DNA of 64,000 bases from Halorubellus salinus (lineage in GTDB: Archaea; Halobacteriota; Halobacteria; Halobacteriales; Natrialbaceae): assembly GCF_020567525.1 (NCBI RefSeq), contig NZ_JAJCVI010000005.1:124001-188000 (forward strand), read 5' to 3'. Below, piece by piece: positions 26,117 to 35,384 of the stretch. The notes beneath the pieces are model-generated. The model did not search any database. It worked only from the letters and a program-made list of their open reading frames with translations, and was not told the DNA's origin. Numbering within the stretch: the first letter of the stretch is position 1; the number at the start of each line of letters is the position of its first letter. The position numbers and the translations under genes are program-made.

Positions 26117-29100
26117 ATGCGGGAGGACGACGAGCGGTACTTCGAGCGGCTCGAATCCCGGCTCGACGAGGCGTTCGACGTCGCGGAGCACGCGAAGGCC
26201 ATCGGTGACGACCCGAAGCCCGAGGTGGAGATCCCGACCGCACGCGACATGGCGGACCGCGTGGAGAACATCCTCGGTATCGACGGGGTCGCCGAACGCG
26301 TCCGCGAGCTCGAAGGCGAGATGAGTCGCGAGGAGGCGGCGCTCGCGCTCGTCGAGGACTTCGTCGAGGGGTCGGTGGGTGACTACGAGTCCCGCGAGGG
26401 GAAGGTCGAGGGCGCGGTCCGGACCGCGGTCGCGCTCCTCACCGAGGGCGTCGTCGCGGCACCCATCGAGGGCATCGACCGCGTGGAGCTCCTGCAGAAC
26501 GACGACGGCACGGAGTTCGTGAACGTCTACTACGCCGGCCCCATCCGCTCGGCGGGCGGGACCGCGCAGGCGCTGTCCGTGCTGGTCGCGGACTACGCAC
26601 GCAGCCTCCTCGACATCGAGGAGTTCAACGCCCGGACCGACGAGGTCGAGCGGTACGCCGAGGAGGTCGCGCTCTACGACAAGGAGACCGGGCTCCAGTA
26701 CTCGCCGAAGGACAAGGAGACGAAGTTCATCGCCGAGCACATGCCCATCATGCTCGACGGGGAGGCGACCGGGGACGAGGAGGTGTCGGGCTTCCGCGAC
26801 CTGGAGCGCGTTGACACGAACTCCGCGCGCGGTGGGATGTGCCTCGTGCTCGCGGAGGGTATCGCGCTGAAGGCGCCGAAGATCCAGCGGTACACGCGCC
26901 AGCTCGACGAGGTCGAGTGGCCGTGGCTCCAGGACCTCATCGACGGCACCATCGGGAAGGACGACGGCGAGGGCGACGACGCCGCGGACGCGGACGCCGA
27001 CGAGGCTGCGGACGAGGACGACGGCGAGGGGGAAGCGGCCGAAGCCGGTGACGCGAACGACGTCGCCGCGGGCCCGCCACGCCCCGAGAAGTCCAAGAAG
27101 TACCTCCGGGACCTCATCGCGGGTCGGCCCGTGTTCGGGCATCCGTCCGAGTCCGGGGGGTTCCGCCTCCGGTACGGCCGAGCGCGCAACCACGGGTTCG
27201 CGACGGCGGGCGTTCATCCGGCGACGATGCATCTCGTCGACGACTTCCTCGCCACGGGAACGCAGATCAAGACCGAACGCCCCGGGAAAGCTGCCGGGGT
27301 CGTCCCCGTCGACTCCATCGACGGCCCCACGGTCAGGTTGGCGAACGGCGACGTCCGACGCATCGACGACCCCGCCGAAGCGAAGGAGGTCCGGAACGGC
27401 GTGGAGTCCATCCTCGACCTCGGCGAGTACCTCGTGAACTACGGCGAGTTCGTCGAGAACAACCATCCGCTCGCGCCGGCGTCGTACACGGTCGAGTGGT
27501 GGCGCCAGGACCTGGACGCCGCCGGCTGTGACGTGCAGGCGCTCTCGGACTCCCCGCGCGTCGACCTCGCGGACCCGGACGCGAGCGACGCCCTGGACTG
27601 GGCCCGCGAGTACGACGCGCCGTTACATCCACAGTACACGTACATGTTCCACGACGTGAGCGTCGACGACTTCGAGACGCTCGCGGACGCGGTCGCCGCT
27701 GCGAGCGTCGAGCCTGCGGTCGCCGACGGCGGCTCGCTCGCTCGCGACGACGACGCGCGAGCCCCCGTCGACCCGGACACCCCCGGCGTGCTCGTCCTCG
27801 AACGCACGGAGACGACGCGGCGCGTCCTCGAACGTCTCCTCGTCACGCACCGCCAGACGGACGACGAGTTGCGCGTCGACGACTGGGTGCCGCTCGCTGC
27901 GAGTCTCGGCGTCGAGGCGACCCGCGATCCGAGCGCGGACGGCCCGACCGTCACCCTCGAGAAGACGTGGGACGCGGCCGACGTCTCCGAGCGCGCTCGC
28001 GAGTACGCCGACGGCGAGAACGCGATCGAGGTCGCGAACGAGGTCGCGCCGTTCGAGTTACGCGAGCGCGCCCCGACCCGCATCGGGAACCGGATGGGGC
28101 GCCCGGAGAAGTCCGAGTCCCGCGACCTGTCGCCCGCCGTCCACACCCTGTTCCCCATCGGGGAAGCCGGCGGGAGCCAGCGGTCGGTGAGCGACGCCGC
28201 GAAGCACGCTCCAGACATGCGCTCGACGCCCGGTATCGTCGAGGTGGACGTCGGCCGACGCCGCTGCGAGTCCTGTGGCACCGAGACGTGGCGCGCTCGC
28301 TGCCCCGAATGCGCCACCCGGACCGACCCCGAGTATTGGTGTCCGTTCTGCGAGCAGGACCTCGAACCGGACGAGGCCGGGCGCGTGTACTGCGACCGCT
28401 GCGACGCCACCGGCACCAGCGTCGAACCGACCGACGTCGACGTCAACGAGGTGTACCAGGACGCCATGCGCGCCGTCGGCGAACGCGAGAACGCGTTCGA
28501 CATCCTCAAAGGCGTTCAGGGATTGCTCTCCGCGAACAAGACGCCCGAACCGATGGAGAAAGGCATCCTCCGCGCGAAACACGGCGTCACGTCGTTCAAA
28601 GATGGCACCGTCCGCTACGACATGACGGACCTCCCCGTCACCGCCGTCCGCCCGAGCGAACTCGACGCCACCGCCGACCAGTTCCGCGGCCTCGGCTACG
28701 AGACCGACGTCCACGGCGACCCCCTCAGGCACGACGACCAGCTCGTCGAACTCAAGGTCCAGGACATCGTCCTCTCGAACGGCGCCGCCGAACACATGCT
28801 GAAGACCGCGGACTTCGTCGACGACCTCCTCGCGCAGTACTACGACCTCGATAGGTTCTACGAGTTCGACGACCGCGACGACCTCATCGGCGAACTCGTC
28901 TTCGGCATGGCTCCGCACACGAGCGCCGCCACAGTAGGACGGGTCGTCGGGTTCACGAGCGCCGCCGTCGGCTACGCCCACCCGTACTTCCACGCCGCAA
29001 AAAGGCGCAACTGCTTCCATCCCGAAACGAAGGTCTGGTACCGCGATGAGAACGACGACTGGCACTACGACCGTATCGAGACGCTAGTCGAGGACCGACT

Positions 29101-30304
29101 CGACCCCGAGACCGCGGACGCGGACGACTTCGGCGCACTCGTGCAAGAACTCGATGGGGAAGTGCACGTTCCGTCCCTCGCGGATGACGGCCGAACGGTC
29201 CTCAAACCAGTGGAAGCGGTTTCGAAGCACGTCGCTACCGACCACGTCGTCGAGATATCGACCGAGGACGATTCCACGCTGACGGTCACGCCAGAGCACT
29301 CGATGGTCGTCTGGGACGACGGTGTCGTGGAAACCGACGCCCGCGACGTCGAGGTCGGTGACCGACTTCCTGCTGCAACGTTCGACGACCCGCACGAAGT
29401 AATCCAGACGCCCGCGGTCGCCGACGGCGGAGATCTGGCCTGTGAAACGGTCGAGAACGTCGAATATCGGCCCGCAGAGGTCGATCATACGTATTCGGTG
29501 ACCGTCGCCGACACGCACCGACTGGTCGCGAACGGCCTCCACTCCGGCCAGTGCGACGGGGACGAAGACTGCGTGATGCTCCTCCTCGATGGGCTTTTGA
29601 ACTTCAGCAAAACGTACCTCCCGGACAAGCGCGGTGGACGGATGGACGCGCCGCTCGTGATGTCTTCCAGAATCGACCCGTCGGAGATCGACGACGAGGC
29701 GCACAACATGGACGTGATGTGGGAGTACCCGCGTGAGTTCTACGAGGCGACGCGGGAGATGGCGGACCCGGAGGACGTGGAGGACGTCATGACGATCGCG
29801 GAGGAGAACCTCGGGAGCGAGCGCGAGTACACGGACTTCTTCCATACGCACGATACGAGCGACCTGGCGCTTGGGCCGGACCTGTCGGCGTACAAGACGC
29901 TGGGGTCGATGGAGGAGAAGATGGACGCCCAGTTGCACCTCTCACGGAACCTGCGAGCGGTGGACGAGACGGACGTCGCCGAGCGCATCATCGAGGGGCA
30001 CTTCCTCCCGGACCTCATCGGGAACCTCCGGGCGTTCGCGCGCCAGGAGACGCGGTGCCTGGACTGCGGCGAGAAGTACCGCCGGATGCCACTTACGGGC
30101 GACTGCCGCGAATGCGGCGGGCGCGTGAACCTCACCGTCCACCAGGGGTCCGTGAACAAGTACATGCAGACCGCCATCGACGTCGCCGACGACTTCGGCT
30201 GCCGGCCCTACACCAAACAACGCCTCGAGAAACTCGAACGCGCACTCGAATCCATCTTCGAGAACGACCACAACAAGCAGAGCGGCATCGCGGACTTCAT
30301 GTAA
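26117..30304 (+). CDS. polC: DNA polymerase D large subunit DP2 with mini-intein
   Basis: Catalytic subunit of the archaeal replicative polymerase PolD, 1395 residues as translated and 1215 after removal of the 180-residue intein. The N-terminal half has the DP2 signature (YYAGPIRSAGGTAQAL). An acidic Asp/Glu/Ala insertion at about 282-320 is typical of halophilic adaptation. A double zinc ribbon (CESCGTETW to CDRCDATG) lies around residues 716-765. The catalytic acidic motif DGDED follows the intein, and a second zinc ribbon (CLDCGEKY to CRECGG) sits near the C-terminus. It starts directly at the end of the PPC gene. The small subunit DP1 is not in the window. Confidence 0.97.
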   Translation: MREDDERYFERLESRLDEAFDVAEHAKAIGDDPKPEVEIPTARDMADRVENILGIDGVAERVRELEGEMSREEAALALVEDFVEGSVGDYESREGKVEGAVRTAVALLTEGVVAAPIEGIDRVELLQNDDGTEFVNVYYAGPIRSAGGTAQALSVLVADYARSLLDIEEFNARTDEVERYAEEVALYDKETGLQYSPKDKETKFIAEHMPIMLDGEATGDEEVSGFRDLERVDTNSARGGMCLVLAEGIALKAPKIQRYTRQLDEVEWPWLQDLIDGTIGKDDGEGDDAADADADEAADEDDGEGEAAEAGDANDVAAGPPRPEKSKKYLRDLIAGRPVFGHPSESGGFRLRYGRARNHGFATAGVHPATMHLVDDFLATGTQIKTERPGKAAGVVPVDSIDGPTVRLANGDVRRIDDPAEAKEVRNGVESILDLGEYLVNYGEFVENNHPLAPASYTVEWWRQDLDAAGCDVQALSDSPRVDLADPDASDALDWAREYDAPLHPQYTYMFHDVSVDDFETLADAVAAASVEPAVADGGSLARDDDARAPVDPDTPGVLVLERTETTRRVLERLLVTHRQTDDELRVDDWVPLAASLGVEATRDPSADGPTVTLEKTWDAADVSERAREYADGENAIEVANEVAPFELRERAPTRIGNRMGRPEKSESRDLSPAVHTLFPIGEAGGSQRSVSDAAKHAPDMRSTPGIVEVDVGRRRCESCGTETWRARCPECATRTDPEYWCPFCEQDLEPDEAGRVYCDRCDATGTSVEPTDVDVNEVYQDAMRAVGERENAFDILKGVQGLLSANKTPEPMEKGILRAKHGVTSFKDGTVRYDMTDLPVTAVRPSELDATADQFRGLGYETDVHGDPLRHDDQLVELKVQDIVLSNGAAEHMLKTADFVDDLLAQYYDLDRFYEFDDRDDLIGELVFGMAPHTSAATVGRVVGFTSAAVGYAHPYFHAAKRRNCFHPETKVWYRDENDDWHYDRIETLVEDRLDPETADADDFGALVQELDGEVHVPSLADDGRTVLKPVEAVSKHVATDHVVEISTEDDSTLTVTPEHSMVVWDDGVVETDARDVEVGDRLPAATFDDPHEVIQTPAVADGGDLACETVENVEYRPAEVDHTYSVTVADTHRLVANGLHSGQCDGDEDCVMLLLDGLLNFSKTYLPDKRGGRMDAPLVMSSRIDPSEIDDEAHNMDVMWEYPREFYEATREMADPEDVEDVMTIAEENLGSEREYTDFFHTHDTSDLALGPDLSAYKTLGSMEEKMDAQLHLSRNLRAVDETDVAERIIEGHFLPDLIGNLRAFARQETRCLDCGEKYRRMPLTGDCRECGGRVNLTVHQGSVNKYMQTAIDVADDFGCRPYTKQRLEKLERALESIFENDHNKQSGIADFM
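29012..29551 (+). other. Mini-intein in DP2 (180 residues)
   Basis: The intein interrupts the conserved extein KRRN-CDGDED. It begins with Cys (CFHPETKVWY, block A), has block B STLTVTPEHSMVVW with the TxxH signature, and ends with blocks F/G THRLVANGLHSGQ, followed by the +1 extein Cys at 29552. The last residue is Gln instead of the usual Asn, as known for archaeal PolD (Pol-II) inteins. There is no space or motif for a homing endonuclease. Splicing must restore the active-site motif for PolD to work. Confidence 0.93.
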
Positions 30305-30315
30305 CACCAACAACC

Positions 30316-30321
30316 TTTTTT
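30316..30321 (+). terminator. T-tract terminator after DP2
   Basis: Six T residues occur 11-17 nt after the DP2 stop, the usual archaeal termination signal. A perfect inverted repeat (GGTCAGC/GCTGACC, 30330-30346) follows directly. Confidence 0.5.
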
Positions 30322-30449
30322 CTGCGTCGGGTCAGCGGAGCTGACCCTCCTTGAAAAAACGTTGCTCGAAAAAGAGCCGAGCGACTCGCTCGCTGCGCTC
30401 GCTCGCGCTCGGTGAGTGCGCCTGAACCACGCCGCACGGCCGCCGGCAC

Positions 30450-30515
30450 CACACAGCCACCGCCACCGCTACCACACAGCCACCGCCTCCACGACCGCAC
30501 AGCCACCGCGCGGTG
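30450..30515 (+). repeat. Tandem repeat, 23-bp unit, about 2.8 copies
   Basis: Three copies of a unit containing CACAGCCACCGC start near 30452, 30475 and 30498 (period 23) in the spacer between DP2 and the rubredoxin-like gene. Noncoding as far as can be seen. Confidence 0.7.
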
Positions 30516-30571
30516 CCGAGATGCTCTGTCGAAGACCGAATCTTATGTTGCATGGTACCGTACCACATTGT

Positions 30572-30871
30572 ATGAGTCAGTCCGAGGAGCGCGGCGACGT
30601 CAAGTTCGGGACGAAGGTATACACGGACGACGGCGAGTTGCTCGGGCACGTCCGCGGGTTCGACGAGCACGGGTTCTACGTCACGGCGGAGGAGGGCGTG
30701 GAGGGCTGGAGTATCGAGCACTCGCGCGCCGGCCACGACTTCGGCGAAGCGGAGCTCATGTGGCGGTGCTGGGAGTGCGGCGAGATGGGGAAGTTAGACG
30801 GCGAGCTTCCGGAAGCGTGCCCGAACTGCGGGACCGAGCGCGAGGACATCTACTACTGGACGGAGGACTAG
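30572..30871 (+). CDS. Rubredoxin-like protein (DUF7130-like)
   Basis: A 99-residue protein with an N-terminal beta-rich part (VKFGTKVYTDDGELLGHVRG) and a C-terminal rubredoxin-like knuckle pair CWEC and CPNC, spaced by 19 residues, ending EDIYYWTED. The pattern belongs to a haloarchaeal family I recall as DUF7130. It may bind Fe or Zn; electron transfer or a structural role are both possible. Upstream in-frame codons to 30416 lie in the repeat-rich spacer and lack acidic composition, so the ATG at 30572 is chosen. Confidence 0.8.
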   Translation: MSQSEERGDVKFGTKVYTDDGELLGHVRGFDEHGFYVTAEEGVEGWSIEHSRAGHDFGEAELMWRCWECGEMGKLDGELPEACPNCGTEREDIYYWTED

Positions 30872-30948
30872 CCGCGGACGCGGTCCTCGCCCGGCCGCTG
30901 GCGTGACGACGGCAGCGTTTTTCTTGCCCGACGACGGTAGCTCCCAGT

Positions 30949-31890
30949 ATGGAAATCGTCGTCTTCGGCGCGGGGAGTCTCGGGTCGCTACTCGGTGGGG
31001 TGCTGGCGCGCGAGCACGACGTGACGCTCGTCGGCCGCGACCCGCACGCGTCGGCGGTCCGCGACTCGGGGCTGCGCGTCGAGGGCGCGTTCGAGGGGAC
31101 GACGACGCCGAACGCGACGACGGACGGGACCGGGTTGTCGGGCGACGTCGCGCTCGTGACGGTGAAGGCGTTCGACACCTCGGAGGCGGCGGCGGCGCTC
31201 GCGACCGGCGAGTTCGACGCGGTCTGCTCGCTCCAGAACGGCATGGGGAACGAGGAGACGCTCGCCGAGCATCTCGACTGCGAGATCCTGGCGGGCACGG
31301 CGACCTGCGGTGCGATACTCCAGGACCCGGGCGTCGTCGAGTGTACGGGCCGCGGCGAACTCGTCGTCGGTGCGGCCGACGGCGGCGAGTCGTCGACCGC
31401 CGATTCGCTCGCTGCGGCGTTCCGCGACGTCGGGTTCGACGCGGACGCCGTCGACGACATGCCACGGCGCCTCTGGGCGAAGCTCGCGGTGAACGCCGGC
31501 ATCAACGCGGTGACGGCGCTCGCGCGCGTCGAGAACGGCGCGCTCCTCTCCGGCGACGCGAACGACCTCGCTCGCGCCGCAGCACGGGAGACCGCCAGGG
31601 TCGCGAGAGCGCGGGACGTCCCGCTGTCGAACCGCGAAGCGCTGGCGCGCGTCGAGGCCGTCGCCGAGGGAACGGCGACGAACACCTCCTCGATGCGCCA
31701 GGACGTCGAAGCCGGGCGACGCACCGAGGTGGACGCCATCAACGGCTACGTCGTCGACGCCGCCACCGAAGCGCGCCGCGAACTCGACCTGGACGTCCCC
31801 ACGAACCGAGTGCTCACCAGGTTGCTGCGGGCGTGGGAGCGCGGCCACGGCGTCCGCGGAGCGCCCGACAGCGGCCCGAGCGACTCGTAG
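30949..31890 (+). CDS. panE: 2-dehydropantoate 2-reductase (ketopantoate reductase)
   Basis: Reduces ketopantoate to pantoate with NAD(P)H on the route to coenzyme A. The 313 residues match PanE. Seen: the N-terminal dinucleotide motif VVFGAGSLGSLLG, TVKAFDT, the conserved QNGMGNEE, and in the C-terminal helical domain WAKLAVNAGINAVTAL with the catalytic Lys of that segment, then TSSMRQDVEAGRRTEVDAINGY. The gene is transcribed alone; other pan genes are absent from the window. Confidence 0.94.
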   Translation: MEIVVFGAGSLGSLLGGVLAREHDVTLVGRDPHASAVRDSGLRVEGAFEGTTTPNATTDGTGLSGDVALVTVKAFDTSEAAAALATGEFDAVCSLQNGMGNEETLAEHLDCEILAGTATCGAILQDPGVVECTGRGELVVGAADGGESSTADSLAAAFRDVGFDADAVDDMPRRLWAKLAVNAGINAVTALARVENGALLSGDANDLARAAARETARVARARDVPLSNREALARVEAVAEGTATNTSSMRQDVEAGRRTEVDAINGYVVDAATEARRELDLDVPTNRVLTRLLRAWERGHGVRGAPDSGPSDS

Positions 31891-31966
31891 CAGCGTCTCC
31901 CCGTGTGACTCGATCGCCACCGCTCGAACCGACGGCCTGGGGCCCGTCGGATGCCGGTTCAGTCAG

Positions 31967-33001
31967 TCACGTTCGGTACGTCACCCAGAACGCGGCGATG
32001 CCGCCGAGGACGAGCGCGAACACGTAGCTCTCGAGCCGATAGAGCGTCGCAACTGCGGCAGCCATCCCGTTCGTGGTCGCGGTGAGGCTCACGAGGAGTC
32101 CGATGAGCGCGCCCTCGACCGCGGCGAGACCGCCAGGGGTCGGGACGAGGCCAGCGATGGTGCTCGCGGGGACGATGAACAGTACCATGAGGAGGCCGAC
32201 GGGGGCGCCGACGGCCTCGACGGCGAACCACATCGGGAGCGCGAACAGGAGCCACCCGACGTACGAGAACGCGAGCGCGACCAGGAGCTGTCGGGGTTCG
32301 CTCGCGATGCGCTCGACGCTCTCGTAGAACCGCTCGATGCGCTCGCGCGCGCCGTCGACCGTGACGCGGTTCGTGACGTTCGTGAGGGGTTTCACGACGG
32401 CGAGCACGAGCGATTCCACGGCGTCGCGCCAGTGCCAGCCCGCCCACACGATACCGGGGACGCCGACCGCCATCGCGCCGAGCGCGACCGCGAGCCCGTC
32501 CGCGGTCCCGTTCCCGCCGAACCCCGAGGAGAGCACGAGGTACGCAGTGCCGACGGCGGCGAAGTTGAAGAACGGGAGGAGGTTCAGGAGGTCGGCGGTG
32601 ACGACGCTCGCGAGGCTCTGCTCGTAGTCGGCCTCCGTGTCCCGCGAGAGCACGTACGCGATGAACGGCTCGCCGCCGGCCTGCCCGAGCGGCGTGACGT
32701 AGTTCGCGAACGTCGCCGCGAAGTACGTCACCACGAGTTTCCGGTACGGCGCGTCGATGTCGCCGACGCGCAGGACGACCTGCCACGCCTTCCCCCACGC
32801 CATCAGGCCGAGCGCGGTCGACAGACACCCGAGTGCGACGTAGACGGGGTCCGCGCTCCGGAGTTCCGCGAGCGCCGCCCGCCAGCCGATGGCGGTCGCG
32901 AGGATCGCGAGGAGCACGATGGCGATGGCGAACCCGATCCCCATCTTCACGATGGTCTGCCGGCCGAACACGTCCGCGAGCGACCCCCTCGATTCCGTCA
33001 C
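31967..33001 (-). CDS. Flippase-like integral membrane protein (UPF0104/LPG synthase TM family)
   Basis: A 344-residue membrane protein of the lysylphosphatidylglycerol synthase TM region/AglD-like family, with 7-8 predicted membrane segments. Family features: the N-terminal GWRAALAELRSADP, the motif YFAATFANYVTPLGQAGGEP and the second half IAGLVPTPGGLAAVEGALIGL. These proteins are thought to flip or handle lipid-linked intermediates. A GTG start (rc of 32999-33001) is used. It lies 52 nt behind the sulfatase-like gene on the same strand, which hints at a shared envelope role. Confidence 0.85.
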   Translation of the reverse strand: MTESRGSLADVFGRQTIVKMGIGFAIAIVLLAILATAIGWRAALAELRSADPVYVALGCLSTALGLMAWGKAWQVVLRVGDIDAPYRKLVVTYFAATFANYVTPLGQAGGEPFIAYVLSRDTEADYEQSLASVVTADLLNLLPFFNFAAVGTAYLVLSSGFGGNGTADGLAVALGAMAVGVPGIVWAGWHWRDAVESLVLAVVKPLTNVTNRVTVDGARERIERFYESVERIASEPRQLLVALAFSYVGWLLFALPMWFAVEAVGAPVGLLMVLFIVPASTIAGLVPTPGGLAAVEGALIGLLVSLTATTNGMAAAVATLYRLESYVFALVLGGIAAFWVTYRT

Positions 33002-33053
33002 GCGTAGTCTCCTCCTGACATGGATCGTCCTCGTCGATAGCCGTCGACCACGG

Positions 33054-34631
33054 TTACTCGAGGTACCCGAGGTCCTGCAGGCGGTCCTTCGCGTCGTCGC
33101 TCATGTCCGAGAGGACGTCGTCGTCCTCGACTGCCTTCCACTCGCCGCCGTGGCGGTCCTCGAACGCGCCGAGCGCCGCCTCCGTCGCCTCCAGCGCGGC
33201 CTCGTCGAGCTCGCTCGCGTGCTCGCGAGCGTCGCCGGCGAGGTCGACCGTCTCCTCGGGGTCGTCCTTGAGCCGGTAGAACTCGTCGGCGATGCGCTCG
33301 TTCCGGACGTACTTCGCGTCCGTCCGCCGACCGGCGCGCATCCGCGAGTAGAACCGCGAGTCCTCGTCGAGCGTGATACCCGCCGCACTCGCCTTCTGTT
33401 CGAGTTGCTTGAGTTCGACGACCGGCCGGTAGTACTCGACGAACGCGTACTCGCCGCGGTCGCGGTCCGCGCCCTCGTACGCCGGCTCGTCGAACGTCCG
33501 GTGGTCGTCGCGCAAGAGCGACCGCGCGGCCTCGAAGTCACGCGCCTGCGGGTCCCGCGTCAGGTCGCCGGGGTCGACGTCGGCGTCGGGCGCGCTGCCA
33601 GCGTGGTCGAGGACGGTGTGGTAGAGGTCGAGCATCTCGAACTGCTCGTCGTACCGGCCCGCGTCGAGGTCGGGGTGTTTGACCATGCAGGGGACGTTCA
33701 CGAGCGGGTCGTAGATGCAGAACTCGTGGCCGTACAGGTCGTGCTCGCCGAACAGTTCGCCGTGGTCCGCGCAGACGACGACCATCGTGTCCTCCCAGAC
33801 GCCCGCCTCGCGCATCCACGAGAACAACCGGTCGAGCTGGGCGTCCATGTGCCGTATCTCGGCGTCGTAGAGCCCCTGGAGGTCCGCGAACTCGTCGTCG
33901 TCGATGTCGCGGGCGCCGCAGTTGTACTCCTTGGAGTTCTGGCAGACCGCCGTGGAGTCGACGCCGGGCGCGAACTCCTCGGCGTACTCCTCGGGCGGAT
34001 GATACGGGAGGTGGGCGTCCATGAGGTTGATGAACTGGAACCAGTTCTCGCCGTCGGCTTCCGCGTCGGCGATGAAGTCCTGGCTCTTGTCGATGACCTC
34101 GGGCGTCTTCGAGTCCGCGCCCTCGCCGCTCGCGGTGTACTCGTGGATCTTGTTCCCGACGCTCACGAGGTAGTCCGCGACCTTCCGCAGGTGGTCGTTG
34201 TCGTTCATCGTCTTCCAGACGCTCGCGAGCGGCCCGGAGAGGAAGTCGCCGGGCATCACCTCGAAGAAGTTGTCCTGGTCGTCGAACCCGTCGGTGAGGT
34301 GCGTGTACGGCGTGATCCACGCGTTCGACGAGTAACACGCCGACCGGTGCGTATCGGAGAGGGATTGCGCGAGCGTCGTGGCGTCCTCCAGGTAGGGGTT
34401 CTCCTGGCTGGCGCCGTGCTCGCTCGGATAGAGACCCGTGAACATCGACGCGTGCACGGGGAGCGTCCACGGGGCGGGAGAGATCGCTTGCTCGTAGACG
34501 GCCGCCTCGTCGGCGAAGTCCTCGAGGGCGGGCGTCGTCGGGCGGTCGTGGTCGTAGACAGAGAGGTGGTCCTTCCGGACCGTGTCCAGCACGACGAAGA
34601 GGACGTTCCGCCCGGAGTCGGTGCGGTCCAT
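33054..34631 (-). CDS. Sulfatase-superfamily hydrolase with predicted Thr nucleophile
   Basis: Alkaline-phosphatase/sulfatase fold protein of 525 residues. The first metal site is NVLFVVLDTVRKDHL. The nucleophile region reads PAPWTLPVHASMFTGLYPSE, so the usual formylglycine position (C/S-x-P-x-R) is Thr-Leu-Pro-Val-His. The second metal site is VVVCADHGELFGEH. With Thr it is more like phosphatidylglycerol-type transferases or phosphodiesterases than classical sulfatases. No signal peptide is evident, so it may be cytoplasmic. An ATG seven codons upstream exists. Its substrate is unknown; it sits beside a flippase-like gene. Confidence 0.8.
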   Translation of the reverse strand: MDRTDSGRNVLFVVLDTVRKDHLSVYDHDRPTTPALEDFADEAAVYEQAISPAPWTLPVHASMFTGLYPSEHGASQENPYLEDATTLAQSLSDTHRSACYSSNAWITPYTHLTDGFDDQDNFFEVMPGDFLSGPLASVWKTMNDNDHLRKVADYLVSVGNKIHEYTASGEGADSKTPEVIDKSQDFIADAEADGENWFQFINLMDAHLPYHPPEEYAEEFAPGVDSTAVCQNSKEYNCGARDIDDDEFADLQGLYDAEIRHMDAQLDRLFSWMREAGVWEDTMVVVCADHGELFGEHDLYGHEFCIYDPLVNVPCMVKHPDLDAGRYDEQFEMLDLYHTVLDHAGSAPDADVDPGDLTRDPQARDFEAARSLLRDDHRTFDEPAYEGADRDRGEYAFVEYYRPVVELKQLEQKASAAGITLDEDSRFYSRMRAGRRTDAKYVRNERIADEFYRLKDDPEETVDLAGDAREHASELDEAALEATEAALGAFEDRHGGEWKAVEDDDVLSDMSDDAKDRLQDLGYLE

Positions 34632-34716
34632 ACCGGCTTTCGAGTGAAGCAACGACTAAGAACTGTTGTTTTCGCCGAGCGTTCACGTGCCGGCGAGAAC
34701 CCGCCCGTGAACCGAC

Positions 34717-34773
34717 GAGAACGCGTCGACGGGACGAGAACGCGTCGACGGGGCGAGAGCGCGTCGACGAGCG
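34717..34773 (+). repeat. Tandem repeat, 19-bp unit, three copies
   Basis: The unit GAGAACGCGTCGACGGGAC starts at 34717, 34736 and 34755 with few changes. It lies in the 204-nt spacer between the sulfatase-like and NifU-like genes; nothing else is seen in that spacer apart from a weak TATA-like CTTAGTC for the sulfatase gene near 34657. Confidence 0.75.
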
Positions 34774-34835
34774 AGGCTGCCGGATGCTCTCGGCGGGTGC
34801 GGCGTCGCGAGGAGGAGTGGTCGGCGCGTTCGAGG

Positions 34836-35192
34836 TCAGAACGGTGCCTGCGGGCCTTCGTCGCCCTCGCCGTCGTCGTCGCCCTCGTGACCGGGGAACG
34901 ACGGGCTCATGCCGCCACCGCCACCGCCGCCGTCCATGCCCGTGTCGGCGTGCACGGTCTCGATCTCGGGGATCTCCTTGACCATCCGGGACTTGATCGC
35001 CTGGATCGTCATCGGGGAGATACCACAGCCCGAGCACGCGCCGCCGAGCTGGATGGAGACCTCGCCGGTCTCGCGGTCGAGGTCGGTGATGGCGGCGTTC
35101 CCGCCGTGCATCTGGATCTGGGGGAAGTTCCGGCGAAGGAAGTTCGTCACGCGCTCCTCGAGGTCGTCGCCGTCCTGGGTCTCCGTACTCAT
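34836..35192 (-). CDS. NifU-like iron-sulfur scaffold/carrier
   Basis: A 118-residue protein of the NifU C-terminal (Nfu) family, which carries or assembles Fe-S clusters and delivers them to apoproteins. The cluster ligands are in GGACSGCGISPMTIQ (CxxC), after RRNFPQIQMHGGNAAI. The C-terminal 30 residues are a Gly/Asp-rich low-complexity tail not found in bacterial Nfu. Single gene. Confidence 0.9.
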   Translation of the reverse strand: MSTETQDGDDLEERVTNFLRRNFPQIQMHGGNAAITDLDRETGEVSIQLGGACSGCGISPMTIQAIKSRMVKEIPEIETVHADTGMDGGGGGGGMSPSFPGHEGDDDGEGDEGPQAPF

Positions 35193-35260
35193 GGAGTGGA
35201 CTAGCCAGTGAACGGGCTTAGGCCTTTGGACTGACGCGTTCGGCTTCGGGGGCCGACCGG

Positions 35261-35384
35261 GGCTCGGAACCGACTGCTCGGTCGCCGCTCGCGGGTGCGG
35301 GCTCGGAACCGACTGCTCAGTCCCCGCTCGCGGGTGCGGGCTCGGAACCGACTGCTCAGTCCCCGCTCGCGGGTGCGGGCTCGG
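35261..35384 (+). repeat. Tandem repeat, 39-bp unit, 3.2 copies, spanning the PAP2 stop codon
   Basis: The unit beginning GGCTCGGAACCGACTGCTC starts at 35261, 35300 and 35339, followed by a partial copy at 35378. The last copy contains the 3' end and stop codon of the PAP2 gene (minus strand), so the gene's last codons (EPAPASGD-stop) are repeated downstream. Confidence 0.85.
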
